Positions 35,504-41,907 of a stretch of 41,907 nt of DNA are shown one piece after another. The stretch lies in assembly GCF_003013475.1 (NCBI RefSeq), contig NZ_PXZO01000046.1:1-41907 (forward strand), read 5' to 3'. The position numbers and the translations under genes are program-made. This DNA is from Brevibacillus porteri (lineage in GTDB: Bacteria; Bacillota; Bacilli; Brevibacillales; Brevibacillaceae). Every line of letters starts with the position of its first letter. Position 1 is the stretch's first letter. The notes under the pieces are model-generated. The model had not been told where the DNA came from and did not search any database. It saw only the letters and a list, made by a program, of their open reading frames with translations.

Positions 35504-35997
35504 CCGCTTGCTCCGATGACATCTCGTACGGATTGGAACACAAAAGCAACCAGCAAATATACCGCGTAGGGGAATGAAAAGGCTGTTTTTTCCCTGCCTG
35601 GAAGCCATACTTGTCGATGAGCTGACCATCCGGCTGCTATGATTAGAAGATTGTTGCGTAAGCGAGCCCAATTTTGCGGATAAAACACCATAACAAGCAG
35701 GCACAAAACGATGGAATGCAAAAACAAAGAATACACCACACTCCAGCTCGTCCAAGCACCAACAGCCATCAGCAACTTTTGATCCCCCATCCCCATCCCT
35801 TTTAAGATTACGGGACCAACTGTCAACAAAAAGGCTCCTGCCACGCCTAACAATGCTCCGGCTAATAACTCACCTTCCCACTGATACCATAAGCCGACAG
35901 TAATCGCTGGAAAAACAAGAGTATTCGGTATTTTTCTTTGTCTCCAATCCGTCCATGCTGCCGCTCCTAACACGCCCAGCAAGATTACGTTTGTCAT
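35500..35997 (-). CDS. tadV: A24 family prepilin peptidase (TadV/CpaA)
   Basis: Membrane aspartyl protease that cuts Flp and TadE prepilins. The 165-residue product has both catalytic aspartate motifs: the first in AAWTDWRQRKIPN and the second in GMGMGDQKLL (GxGD). Several membrane spans follow. It overlaps the pilin gene by four bases. It is the only prepilin peptidase in the window, so it might also serve the neighbouring Tad-like system. Confidence 0.92.
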   Translation of the reverse strand: MTNVILLGVLGAAAWTDWRQRKIPNTLVFPAITVGLWYQWEGELLAGALLGVAGAFLLTVGPVILKGMGMGDQKLLMAVGAWTSWSVVYSLFLHSIVLCLLVMVFYPQNWARLRNNLLIIAAGWSAHRQVWLPGREKTAFSFPYAVYLLVAFVFQSVRDVIGASG

Positions 35998-36170
35998 TTG
36001 CTTATCTTTTCTTGCAGTTCCTTCAGCTTCTCGTCTTCGGCAGTGCCTAGTTGTGTCAGTGTCGGAATAAGTACAATCAAGATGACGGCAATAATAATGA
36101 CCATTTCCACGATCGTAACACCGTCCTCCTCATACCAAAAACGCTTGACGTAATCTGCGATGGTTCCCAT
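35994..36170 (-). CDS. flp: Flp-type prepilin
   Basis: A 58-residue major pilin precursor. The motif EEDG-VTIVEMVIIIAVILIVL fits the type IV prepilin rule: cleavage after Gly17, Glu at +5 of the mature protein, then a hydrophobic helix. The mature pilin would have about 41 residues with a charged tail (DEKLKELQEKISK). The start is ATG at 36170, eight bases after AGGAG; GTG at 36179 is too close to that site. The 90-base gap upstream may hold its own weak promoter. Confidence 0.9.
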   Translation of the reverse strand: MGTIADYVKRFWYEEDGVTIVEMVIIIAVILIVLIPTLTQLGTAEDEKLKELQEKISK

Positions 36171-36260
36171 TCCATTCACTCCTCATTGAGATTTTGGTTC
36201 TATTTTCACTCTGCCAAAAGACAGTGCCTCTCGCAAAAATATTTACATTCGCTAATTTTT

Positions 36261-37175
36261 CTACAAGCTTTCTCCGATGCCGATGAATGCAGGACCCATC
36301 ACCAAGAACAACAGCGGCAGGCCCATTAACAAAATGACAAAAGGCAATAACCTGATATTTAACCGATTCATATGGGTAGCAGCTTCGTCTTCTTGTTGTC
36401 TCACTTGCTCCTCTACTTGGACAGACAACATTTGTGATAGGCTAACCCCTTTTTTCATCGCCTCGTTCATCTCCAGCGCGATGGTAGTCAACGAATCTAC
36501 CTCCCACCGAAAGGCCAACTCTTCAAGCGCCTTTCTCCAGTTCCCATGCCTTTTCTCTCCCATTTCTAGGCTCGCAAGCTCTCTGCCCAGTCTTGCATCA
36601 AACCGTCTCGCTGTCTGCTTAACAGCCTGCTGCAATGGCATGCCTGCTTCCACCAGTGATTGCACAATGCTGAAAAAAATAGGAACCTGCGCACGAATTT
36701 CAGCTTTTGCCCGCTTGTCCGCCCAATCTAGCAGCATGTTTGGAAGCAAGTACAAAAATAAGCTAAACGTTAAGGGGAGACCATTTACCGTACCGATTTT
36801 TTCACCGTTAACCATGCTTGTTGCCAATGAAGCTAGAGATGAAGCTATGAAACACATACTGATGAGCCGAAACAAGACAATCTCTGTCAGGCTTATCTCG
36901 ATCCCCAAACGAGCCAATGTTTCCTCTATTTTTTTCTTATCGACACCCGTCCATTTGTAAAAATGCTGTAGCAGTACCTGGTTTTTCTCCAAGCCTCGAA
37001 CCAGTGTCCACCTTTTTCGTCCATGTTGAAAAGATTGCTCAAGCTTGGCTTGTTTCTCGGAATCAATCCTGCCCAAAAGCGTGGCGGAGAATGGTTCTTC
37101 CTTACTCACACATGACGGAAGACCGTACAGAAATATAGCAACACTCACCAATATACTAGTAACGAGAACGAACAT
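36261..37175 (-). CDS. tadC: TadC-type membrane platform protein
   Basis: A 304-residue T2SF-domain protein with spans at residues 1–18, two in the middle (LFRLISMCFIASSLASLAT, LPLTFSLFLYLLPNMLLDW) and one at the C-terminus (LPFVILLMGLPLLFLVMGPAF). The T2SF domain (PIFFSIVQSLVEAGMPLQQAVKQTA) follows the middle spans. It works with TadB and TadA to drive pilus assembly. AGGAGAGGG precedes the ATG. Confidence 0.9.
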   Translation of the reverse strand: MFVLVTSILVSVAIFLYGLPSCVSKEEPFSATLLGRIDSEKQAKLEQSFQHGRKRWTLVRGLEKNQVLLQHFYKWTGVDKKKIEETLARLGIEISLTEIVLFRLISMCFIASSLASLATSMVNGEKIGTVNGLPLTFSLFLYLLPNMLLDWADKRAKAEIRAQVPIFFSIVQSLVEAGMPLQQAVKQTARRFDARLGRELASLEMGEKRHGNWRKALEELAFRWEVDSLTTIALEMNEAMKKGVSLSQMLSVQVEEQVRQQEDEAATHMNRLNIRLLPFVILLMGLPLLFLVMGPAFIGIGESL

Positions 37176-37186
37176 TGCACCCTCTC

Positions 37187-38083
37187 CTATGCTCCCCTGC
37201 TTATGCTTTTTTGCGCAACATAACGAATTGCTTCTCCCCCAATCAAAATAGAAGCCAAGCTTCCCAAAATAAGCAATCTTCCCCCCACTGTGGCCGTTAG
37301 TGGGTCGAAATGATTGGGATTATTCACATACAACGCAATGACAAAAACAAACGGCATGACACTTAGTAAATTCACTTGTGCGACGATCTGCGCCATTGCT
37401 GCTTTTTGTCTACGGAGCGACTGTCGACGCCGCAATATCGAAGAGGCAGCCAAATCGAGCGTTTTGGCCATATCTCCGCCCATCTCACGTTGAATGTGGA
37501 CAATGGTCGCTAAATATTTGACATCTGCTGATCCTGTACGTTCAAAGAATCGATTCATTACGTGCTCCAACGGGACTTGTGCCCGCAATAGCTCTACAAT
37601 ACGCCTGTATTCCTCTAATACAATTTCTGATAAGAATGGACTAGCCGCTACCTGTTCAAACGCATGCAAATACGATGGAGAAGTACGTAAAGAACTGGCC
37701 ATGAGACGAATCGCTTTTACATTGCCTGCTTCGAAATCGTCCTTTCGACGAGCTCCCCATACACTCACCAACCGTTCGGTAAACATAATCCCTGCCAGCA
37801 AAGCAGGCAATGCCATCCACCAAGACTGTAGGATCTGACTACTCACACCAAAGGACGCGATCCCCAATAAAAAAGAGAGGGTCACATACTGGTTTATCCC
37901 CCATCCTGAGCGCGATTTGGCCAACCTCTCCTCAAACTGCTTCCAAATTGTTTTTCTGTCCTGTTGCAGGACTTCTACAATTTCGTGCTTCCCCGTCGGT
38001 TCTCGCATATACAATTTGTTGGGCATGATCAATAACAGGATGGCCATCCCCATCCCTATCGCAATAGGTAAGCTAATATCCAT
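37187..38083 (-). CDS. tadB: TadB-type membrane platform protein
   Basis: A 298-residue T2SF-domain protein with an N-terminal span, a central pair and C-terminal spans (NLLSVMPFVFVIALYV). The cytoplasmic domain carries AIRLMASSLRTSPSYLHAFEQVA and REMGGDMAKTLDLAASSI, typical of TadB. AGGAGG precedes the ATG. It follows TadA by 11 bases. Confidence 0.92.
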   Translation of the reverse strand: MDISLPIAIGMGMAILLLIMPNKLYMREPTGKHEIVEVLQQDRKTIWKQFEERLAKSRSGWGINQYVTLSFLLGIASFGVSSQILQSWWMALPALLAGIMFTERLVSVWGARRKDDFEAGNVKAIRLMASSLRTSPSYLHAFEQVAASPFLSEIVLEEYRRIVELLRAQVPLEHVMNRFFERTGSADVKYLATIVHIQREMGGDMAKTLDLAASSILRRRQSLRRQKAAMAQIVAQVNLLSVMPFVFVIALYVNNPNHFDPLTATVGGRLLILGSLASILIGGEAIRYVAQKSISRGA

Positions 38084-38094
38084 GCCTTCTCCTC

Positions 38095-39582
38095 CTATAG
38101 TGGTATTGGTGTGGTGAAAAAGACTTGCTCAATCTCCTCTCGTGACAGGCCTTTCTCTAGCCATCGCTTAATCAGTCGCTCTGGGCGATAGCCTGTCCAT
38201 TTGAAGTGGCCCTTTACTCTCCCATTCTCCACCCCAGTTGCTTCGTACACGTAAATATCCTGTAAGTACACCCGATCAGGGAGAACCTGTTTAATGTTGC
38301 AAGCTCGTTTTATCCATTCTTCATGCGATTGACCCGTCCCCACTACCTCCGTTATCGCAACCACCTTGCGACTGCCGTCTTCTTCAAAACGTTTTACTTG
38401 AACAATCAGATCCAGTGCTGAACCGATCATTAAATTGCGCTCCTCAGCACTATACCCTTCATCTGCTTTTCCAAATAAAATGGGCAATGTTGAATCGACC
38501 AAAGCTCGCGGTGAGTTTGCATGTGCTGTGCTCCAGCTACCAGGGTGATCCGTATTCATCGCCCAAAGCATATCTACGATTTCGCCACCTCGTGTCTCAC
38601 CGACCATAATGACATCCGGCCTTTTTCTTAAGGACAAACGAACACAATCCTTGATCGAAAACCCACCCTTCCCCTCATAATTCGCAGGTTTCGCTAAAAA
38701 TCTGCGCACGAAAGGATGCTGAAGCTTCATCTCCAAAACATCCTCGATCGTAATAATACTTAAATGATTAGGAACATATTGGGAGATGAGATTGAGCATA
38801 TGTGTCTTGCCTGAGCCTGTTCCTCCACTAACAATGCCAGATGCACGAGATAATCGGACGGCTCTGTTTAAAAAGAGAAGCATCGGCTCGCAAATGGAAC
38901 CATACCGCAAATAGTCGGACTCGCTGAATAACTCACGGTGTTTTCTGATCGTGAGCATATGACCATCAGGAGAAATAGAGCGATGCGTAGCAGCAACCCG
39001 GGAACCGTCCGGAAGCTGTGTATGCAGCTCTGCTTTTGTTTCATTAAACTCACGCCCCATTGTCGCTGCAATTTGTTCCAATAAGCGCAGCAGCTCTTCC
39101 TCATCGCGAAAAACAGCAATGTCTGGCGATTCAAGACGACCAGTACTTTTTCTTTCAATGACGAGATAGTTATAGCGATGAAAAAGAATCTCCGTAATGT
39201 CGTTATCCTCTAACAAAGCATCTAATGGCCCCCAACCCGTCAAAGAATGCAGCAATCGTTTTACTTCTGCTTCCATTTGTATGGATGTCAGTGTCGTTTG
39301 CGACTCCAACAGCATTCGAAGATCTGTCATCAACTCATCTAAAAAGAGTGGGGACTGCTTTTCCTCCCATAATCGTTTTCCGTATTTCTCAACAATCTGG
39401 GTACGAATCGATGTTTCCCTATCTGTCCCGACCCATTTTTCATTCGTCCGCTCGTGGTCGGGGGCATGCATTTTTTCGTGAAGCGTCGAAGGTACTCCCG
39501 CCATTCCCCTCCCCGCTGACCGTAATTCTTGCGCTGTGCGGACTTGATTAGAAATGCCTAGTAACTGTTTTTTATCGAACAT
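38095..39582 (-). CDS. tadA: TadA/CpaF-type pilus assembly ATPase
   Basis: A 495-residue secretion ATPase that powers pilin insertion. It has an N-terminal domain, Walker A GGTGSGKT (253–260), an Asp box region (LSIITIEDVLEMKL), Walker B RPDVIMVGETRGGE and a His box (WSTAHANSPRALVD). All catalytic elements are intact. The start is ATG at 39582 with GGGAGGG upstream; the frame is open nine codons earlier. Confidence 0.95.
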   Translation of the reverse strand: MFDKKQLLGISNQVRTAQELRSAGRGMAGVPSTLHEKMHAPDHERTNEKWVGTDRETSIRTQIVEKYGKRLWEEKQSPLFLDELMTDLRMLLESQTTLTSIQMEAEVKRLLHSLTGWGPLDALLEDNDITEILFHRYNYLVIERKSTGRLESPDIAVFRDEEELLRLLEQIAATMGREFNETKAELHTQLPDGSRVAATHRSISPDGHMLTIRKHRELFSESDYLRYGSICEPMLLFLNRAVRLSRASGIVSGGTGSGKTHMLNLISQYVPNHLSIITIEDVLEMKLQHPFVRRFLAKPANYEGKGGFSIKDCVRLSLRKRPDVIMVGETRGGEIVDMLWAMNTDHPGSWSTAHANSPRALVDSTLPILFGKADEGYSAEERNLMIGSALDLIVQVKRFEEDGSRKVVAITEVVGTGQSHEEWIKRACNIKQVLPDRVYLQDIYVYEATGVENGRVKGHFKWTGYRPERLIKRWLEKGLSREEIEQVFFTTPIPL

Positions 39583-39593
39583 GATACCCTCCC

Positions 39594-40997
39594 TTATCCC
39601 CATAACCACTTGAAGAGAGATGTTTTCTCTTTTTGTTTCTCTTTTCCAATAGCCTTAACTTGTTCCCCATCTACAGGAAACAGTGCTTTTCCTAGTGTCT
39701 CAATGGCTTCCTTGGCCGGAATTCTCCCTGACTGGAGCATGACTGGCGTTCCGGTGTTAATCGATTTTTTTACTTCTACATCGTCAGGTATTGAGAAGAT
39801 TTTTTTGCTAGGGTGAAGTTGAAAGTAGGCACGAATTTCATCTAAGGTAAACATTTCTTTCCGTTGCAAACGATTCATGCAAATTTGAATGCGTTCTTCA
39901 GGGTACTCTGCTTCTCTCAACAGTTTCAGCAATCGTTGAATATTTTCAATGGAGTCTACCACCGGATTTCCCACCATCACGACATGTTCTGCAAAAAACA
40001 GAGCTTGAATCGTTGCATCTGTTGTATCAGGAGCCGTATCGATCAGAATGACGTCGTAGTCGCTTTGTTTTAACGTTTCGAGAATCAGATATAAATGATA
40101 GTCACGGATTTCAAAGCTTTGTCGAATATCACGGGGGGAGGTAAGTACATGCAATCCCGTATCAGGATGAGCAACCACATATTTCTCGATTTGTTGTGGA
40201 GATAACGGCAAGGCTTGTGCGTATTCCTGCCATTCCTCACTGCTTATGGAATAAGGGTCATTTTCTTGACTCTGAATAAACGAATGCAACTGAGCATCAA
40301 GATCCTTTACCCACGTAAAAAGATTAGGGGTACGAGGGAGATTCAAGGTAGTTGCAAATGTACCGAGATCCAGATTGAAGTCAACAGCAATTACCCGCAA
40401 TGGGAGACCTTCTTTTTTTTGCATGGAAAAGAAAACCGCTAGCTCACGAGAAATAAATGTTTTTCCTACGCCACCTTTTGGACCGTAAACAGTAATAAGC
40501 TGTTTGGAACGAGTCATTTCAGGGACTTGTCTATCTGTAATCGGCTCTGAGAATGAAGGCGGCTGGCTCGGATAGCTCTTGGTTTGTTCCTGGATTACAT
40601 ACTGGTGTTGTTGTGGCGTAGCTTCTGCTCCCATGCCTTGAGGCTGTATCATCATGGCTAACGCTTCGATTTGCCCTGGTTCAATGGGCTTGGCAATAAC
40701 CCATAAGCCTAAGTTCCGGAAAAACGGCTCCCACATCAGTTCATCGCTTGAGCAAGCGGCAATAAATGAAAGATGAGGAAAGGCTAGCCGAAATTGCTGA
40801 CACAACACACCTCTTTCCGTTCCCTTTATACCACCGAGCAATACCAAATGGGGTTGGTTTGCCTGTAATTTTGCCCATGCCTCTTCCACTCCGAGTGCTT
40901 CCCCGCACACTTCTACCCATCTGCTGTTAATAAGTTGAGCCGTTAACAAACGAGCTGAATCTCGATCATCATCTACTATGAGCAAACGCCTTTTCAC
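39594..40997 (-). CDS. tadZ: TadZ/CpaE-type ATPase with degenerate receiver domain
   Basis: A 467-residue protein that places Tad pili at their site in the cell. The N-terminal domain (1–115) is a receiver fold: the acidic pocket (VDDD, 8–11) and the lysine of AKP (103) are kept, but the phosphoacceptor aspartate is replaced (LVLLGG, Gly55). A linker rich in Gln and Pro follows. The MinD-like ATPase has an intact P-loop (YGPKGGVGKT, 171–180), then VDFNLDLGTFATTLN and IDTAPDTTD. It starts with GTG at 40997 and overlaps the CpaB gene by four bases. Confidence 0.9.
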   Translation of the reverse strand: MKRRLLIVDDDRDSARLLTAQLINSRWVEVCGEALGVEEAWAKLQANQPHLVLLGGIKGTERGVLCQQFRLAFPHLSFIAACSSDELMWEPFFRNLGLWVIAKPIEPGQIEALAMMIQPQGMGAEATPQQHQYVIQEQTKSYPSQPPSFSEPITDRQVPEMTRSKQLITVYGPKGGVGKTFISRELAVFFSMQKKEGLPLRVIAVDFNLDLGTFATTLNLPRTPNLFTWVKDLDAQLHSFIQSQENDPYSISSEEWQEYAQALPLSPQQIEKYVVAHPDTGLHVLTSPRDIRQSFEIRDYHLYLILETLKQSDYDVILIDTAPDTTDATIQALFFAEHVVMVGNPVVDSIENIQRLLKLLREAEYPEERIQICMNRLQRKEMFTLDEIRAYFQLHPSKKIFSIPDDVEVKKSINTGTPVMLQSGRIPAKEAIETLGKALFPVDGEQVKAIGKEKQKEKTSLFKWLWG

Positions 40998-41722
40998 TCC
41001 TGCTCCTCCTTTTGAATACCCCAGCGTGTTTTCGTCTTCATTAACTCTGCAGCGAATTTTGCGTCTCCTATTCCCGGATTTCCCCCATCCTTCACTGCGG
41101 CCAAGCCCAATCTGATTTTTCCATAATGAAGTGCGTGTGTTAGCAGAACAGCCTCATCACGTGTCAGGGAGAGAGTAACAGCTACCAGATTGGGGTGATC
41201 ACCTTCCATTTCGCGTTGAATGCCAATGATCGGCATATTTTGCAATAGGAGTCCAGAATGTGCTCCTGTCTCATCTTCAAAAGAAGCATAGACGTGTACC
41301 CTTTCTCCGCTTGATACATGCGGTGAAACTCCTGCTACATTGTCTATGGGAATGCTCATACCTGTCATTTCTTCTGTTATCACCCCACTGCCTTGTACAC
41401 TACTTGTTTGCTCCAAATCACTTTGCAATAACGGGCGGCCTCCCTTCACGTGACGAGTGAATGCTAAACCGACAAGACTCTGTCCTTCTTCCCATGGAAT
41501 CAAGCCTGGAATTGGAGCAAAGGGTCGTTGAAAAATCCCTCCCAGTCTCAATGTCAATGGCTCCATATCCTTTGCTTCCAGTAATTGGCCACTTTCTTTT
41601 TCTACTGATGAACGTAATTGTATATAGGTCACCTGATGTGGTTTCAAAATGGTGAAAGACGCTATACCTATACATGTAGCGAGAAGCAATATAGCCAACA
41701 GTCGTAACGGATGAATAGACAT
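40994..41722 (-). CDS. cpaB: CpaB/RcpC-type SAF-domain protein
   Basis: First gene of the canonical Tad operon. The 242-residue product has an N-terminal span (LLAILLLATCIGIASFTIL), a first SAF-like part (ESGQLLEAKDMEPLTLRL, GGRPLLQSDL) and an RcpC-type domain (MTGMSIPIDNVAGVSPHVSSGERVHVYAS). It probably anchors the machine in the envelope. The start is ATG at 41722, nine bases after AGGAGG. The frame is open to 41809, but that would begin inside the upstream terminator hairpin. Only a weak promoter (TTGTTT, 17 bases, TATCAT) is visible upstream. Confidence 0.88.
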   Translation of the reverse strand: MSIHPLRLLAILLLATCIGIASFTILKPHQVTYIQLRSSVEKESGQLLEAKDMEPLTLRLGGIFQRPFAPIPGLIPWEEGQSLVGLAFTRHVKGGRPLLQSDLEQTSSVQGSGVITEEMTGMSIPIDNVAGVSPHVSSGERVHVYASFEDETGAHSGLLLQNMPIIGIQREMEGDHPNLVAVTLSLTRDEAVLLTHALHYGKIRLGLAAVKDGGNPGIGDAKFAAELMKTKTRWGIQKEEQE

Positions 41723-41781
41723 TCTCCCCCTCCTCTCCATTGTTTCTAGCGTAGGGGATGATAGAGGGACAAAAAAAGAAA

Positions 41782-41813
41782 ACAAAAAAACCGTGCATTC
41801 ATTCTGCACGGTT
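41782..41813 (-). terminator. Second tandem terminator upstream of the Tad operon
   Basis: A perfect 9-bp stem (41789–41797 with 41805–41813, loop of 7) is followed on the minus strand by a run of T residues (about 41790 to 41784). It lies just after another terminator, forming a tandem stop for transcription entering from the right. Confidence 0.88.
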
Positions 41814-41823
41814 ACACTTATTA

Positions 41824-41880
41824 CACAAAAAAAGCTGTATTCCCGATTATTTTTTACAAGTAATCGGGAATACAGCTTTT
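41824..41880 (-). terminator. Strong terminator, probably of an upstream rRNA operon
   Basis: A perfect 20-bp inverted repeat (41830–41849 with 41861–41880, loop of 11) is followed on the minus strand by seven T residues counting the stem end. The other side has only four T residues. Just upstream, at the window edge, the minus strand resembles the sequence found directly 3' of 23S rRNA in Bacilli. Confidence 0.88.
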
Positions 41881-41907
41881 CGTCTCATTCCTTCAAAACT
41901 GAATACG
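41881..41907 (-). other. Probable 3' flank of an rRNA operon
   Basis: On the minus strand the edge reads CGTATTCAGTTTTGAAGGAA, close to the AGTTTTGAAGGAAT-type sequence that follows 23S rRNA in several Bacilli. With the two terminators that follow it, this suggests an rRNA operon ending at the right edge. Only 27 bases are available, so this stays an inference. Confidence 0.45.

Noticed and set aside
35504..35755. Extended N-terminus of the TadE-like protein
   Set aside because: It lies inside the prepilin peptidase gene in another frame. The ATG at 35503 is coupled to that gene's stop and gives the normal TadE start.
41723..41809. N-terminal extension of the CpaB protein
   Set aside because: It would start inside the terminator hairpin. 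The ATG at 41722 has an AGGAGG at the right distance and gives a normal membrane-anchor N-terminus.

Overview
The window looks like a chromosomal segment of a Gram-positive Paenibacillaceae bacterium, most likely Brevibacillus. The reasons are strong AGGAGG-type ribosome binding sites with ATG, GTG and TTG starts, and the Bacillus-type order hslO–PpiC protein–cysK–pabB–pabA–pabC–folP–folB–folK–yazB-like–dusB–(greA)–lysS. Every gene I accept is on the minus strand, so transcription runs from the right end (41.9 kb) to the left end (1). Both ends look like rRNA operon flanks. The right end reads, on the minus strand, like sequence found just 3' of 23S rRNA, followed by two tandem terminators. 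The left end holds a strong rrn-type promoter and a boxA-like leader pointing out of the window. The segment is therefore probably the whole interval between two rRNA operons, cut where an assembly breaks at repeats.

Right part (33.8–41.8 kb): a complete, canonical Tad/Flp pilus operon. It encodes CpaB/RcpC, a TadZ/CpaE ATPase with a degenerate receiver domain, the TadA/CpaF motor ATPase, TadB, TadC, a Flp prepilin, an A24 prepilin peptidase, two TadE/TadG-like pseudopilins and an unknown protein built of two internal repeats. A separate 92-residue unknown protein follows.

Middle (24.5–33.3 kb): a second, very divergent Tad-like operon of about 14 tightly coupled genes. It repeats the order CpaB–TadZ–TadA–TadB–TadC. 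It has no prepilin peptidase and no recognisable Flp prepilin, two MinD/TadZ-like proteins whose P-loop lysine is lost, and four tiny hydrophobic proteins (47–67 aa) where the pilin should be. This is the best candidate for an undescribed system in the window.

16.1–24.4 kb: a DUF3870-family gene, then a murein-peptide uptake and recycling locus. It has a Dpp/Opp-type ABC importer (two permeases, two ATPases, a lipoprotein), an L-Ala-D/L-Glu epimerase (YkfB) and an NlpC/P60 gamma-D-glutamyl endopeptidase (YkfC). A terminator after the lipoprotein gene is followed at once by a promoter for ykfB-ykfC-ykfD.

1–15.9 kb: a group 2 sigma-70 factor, hslO, a membrane-anchored PpiC prolyl isomerase, cysK, and then the pab/fol folate genes. 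The folate genes are interrupted by phoX-tatA-tatC, a twin-arginine-exported alkaline phosphatase next to its own translocase. A Pho-box-like array with 11-bp spacing lies just upstream of phoX. dusB, greA and lysS end the window before the outgoing rRNA promoter. No tRNA gene, CRISPR array, insertion sequence or phage gene was seen.
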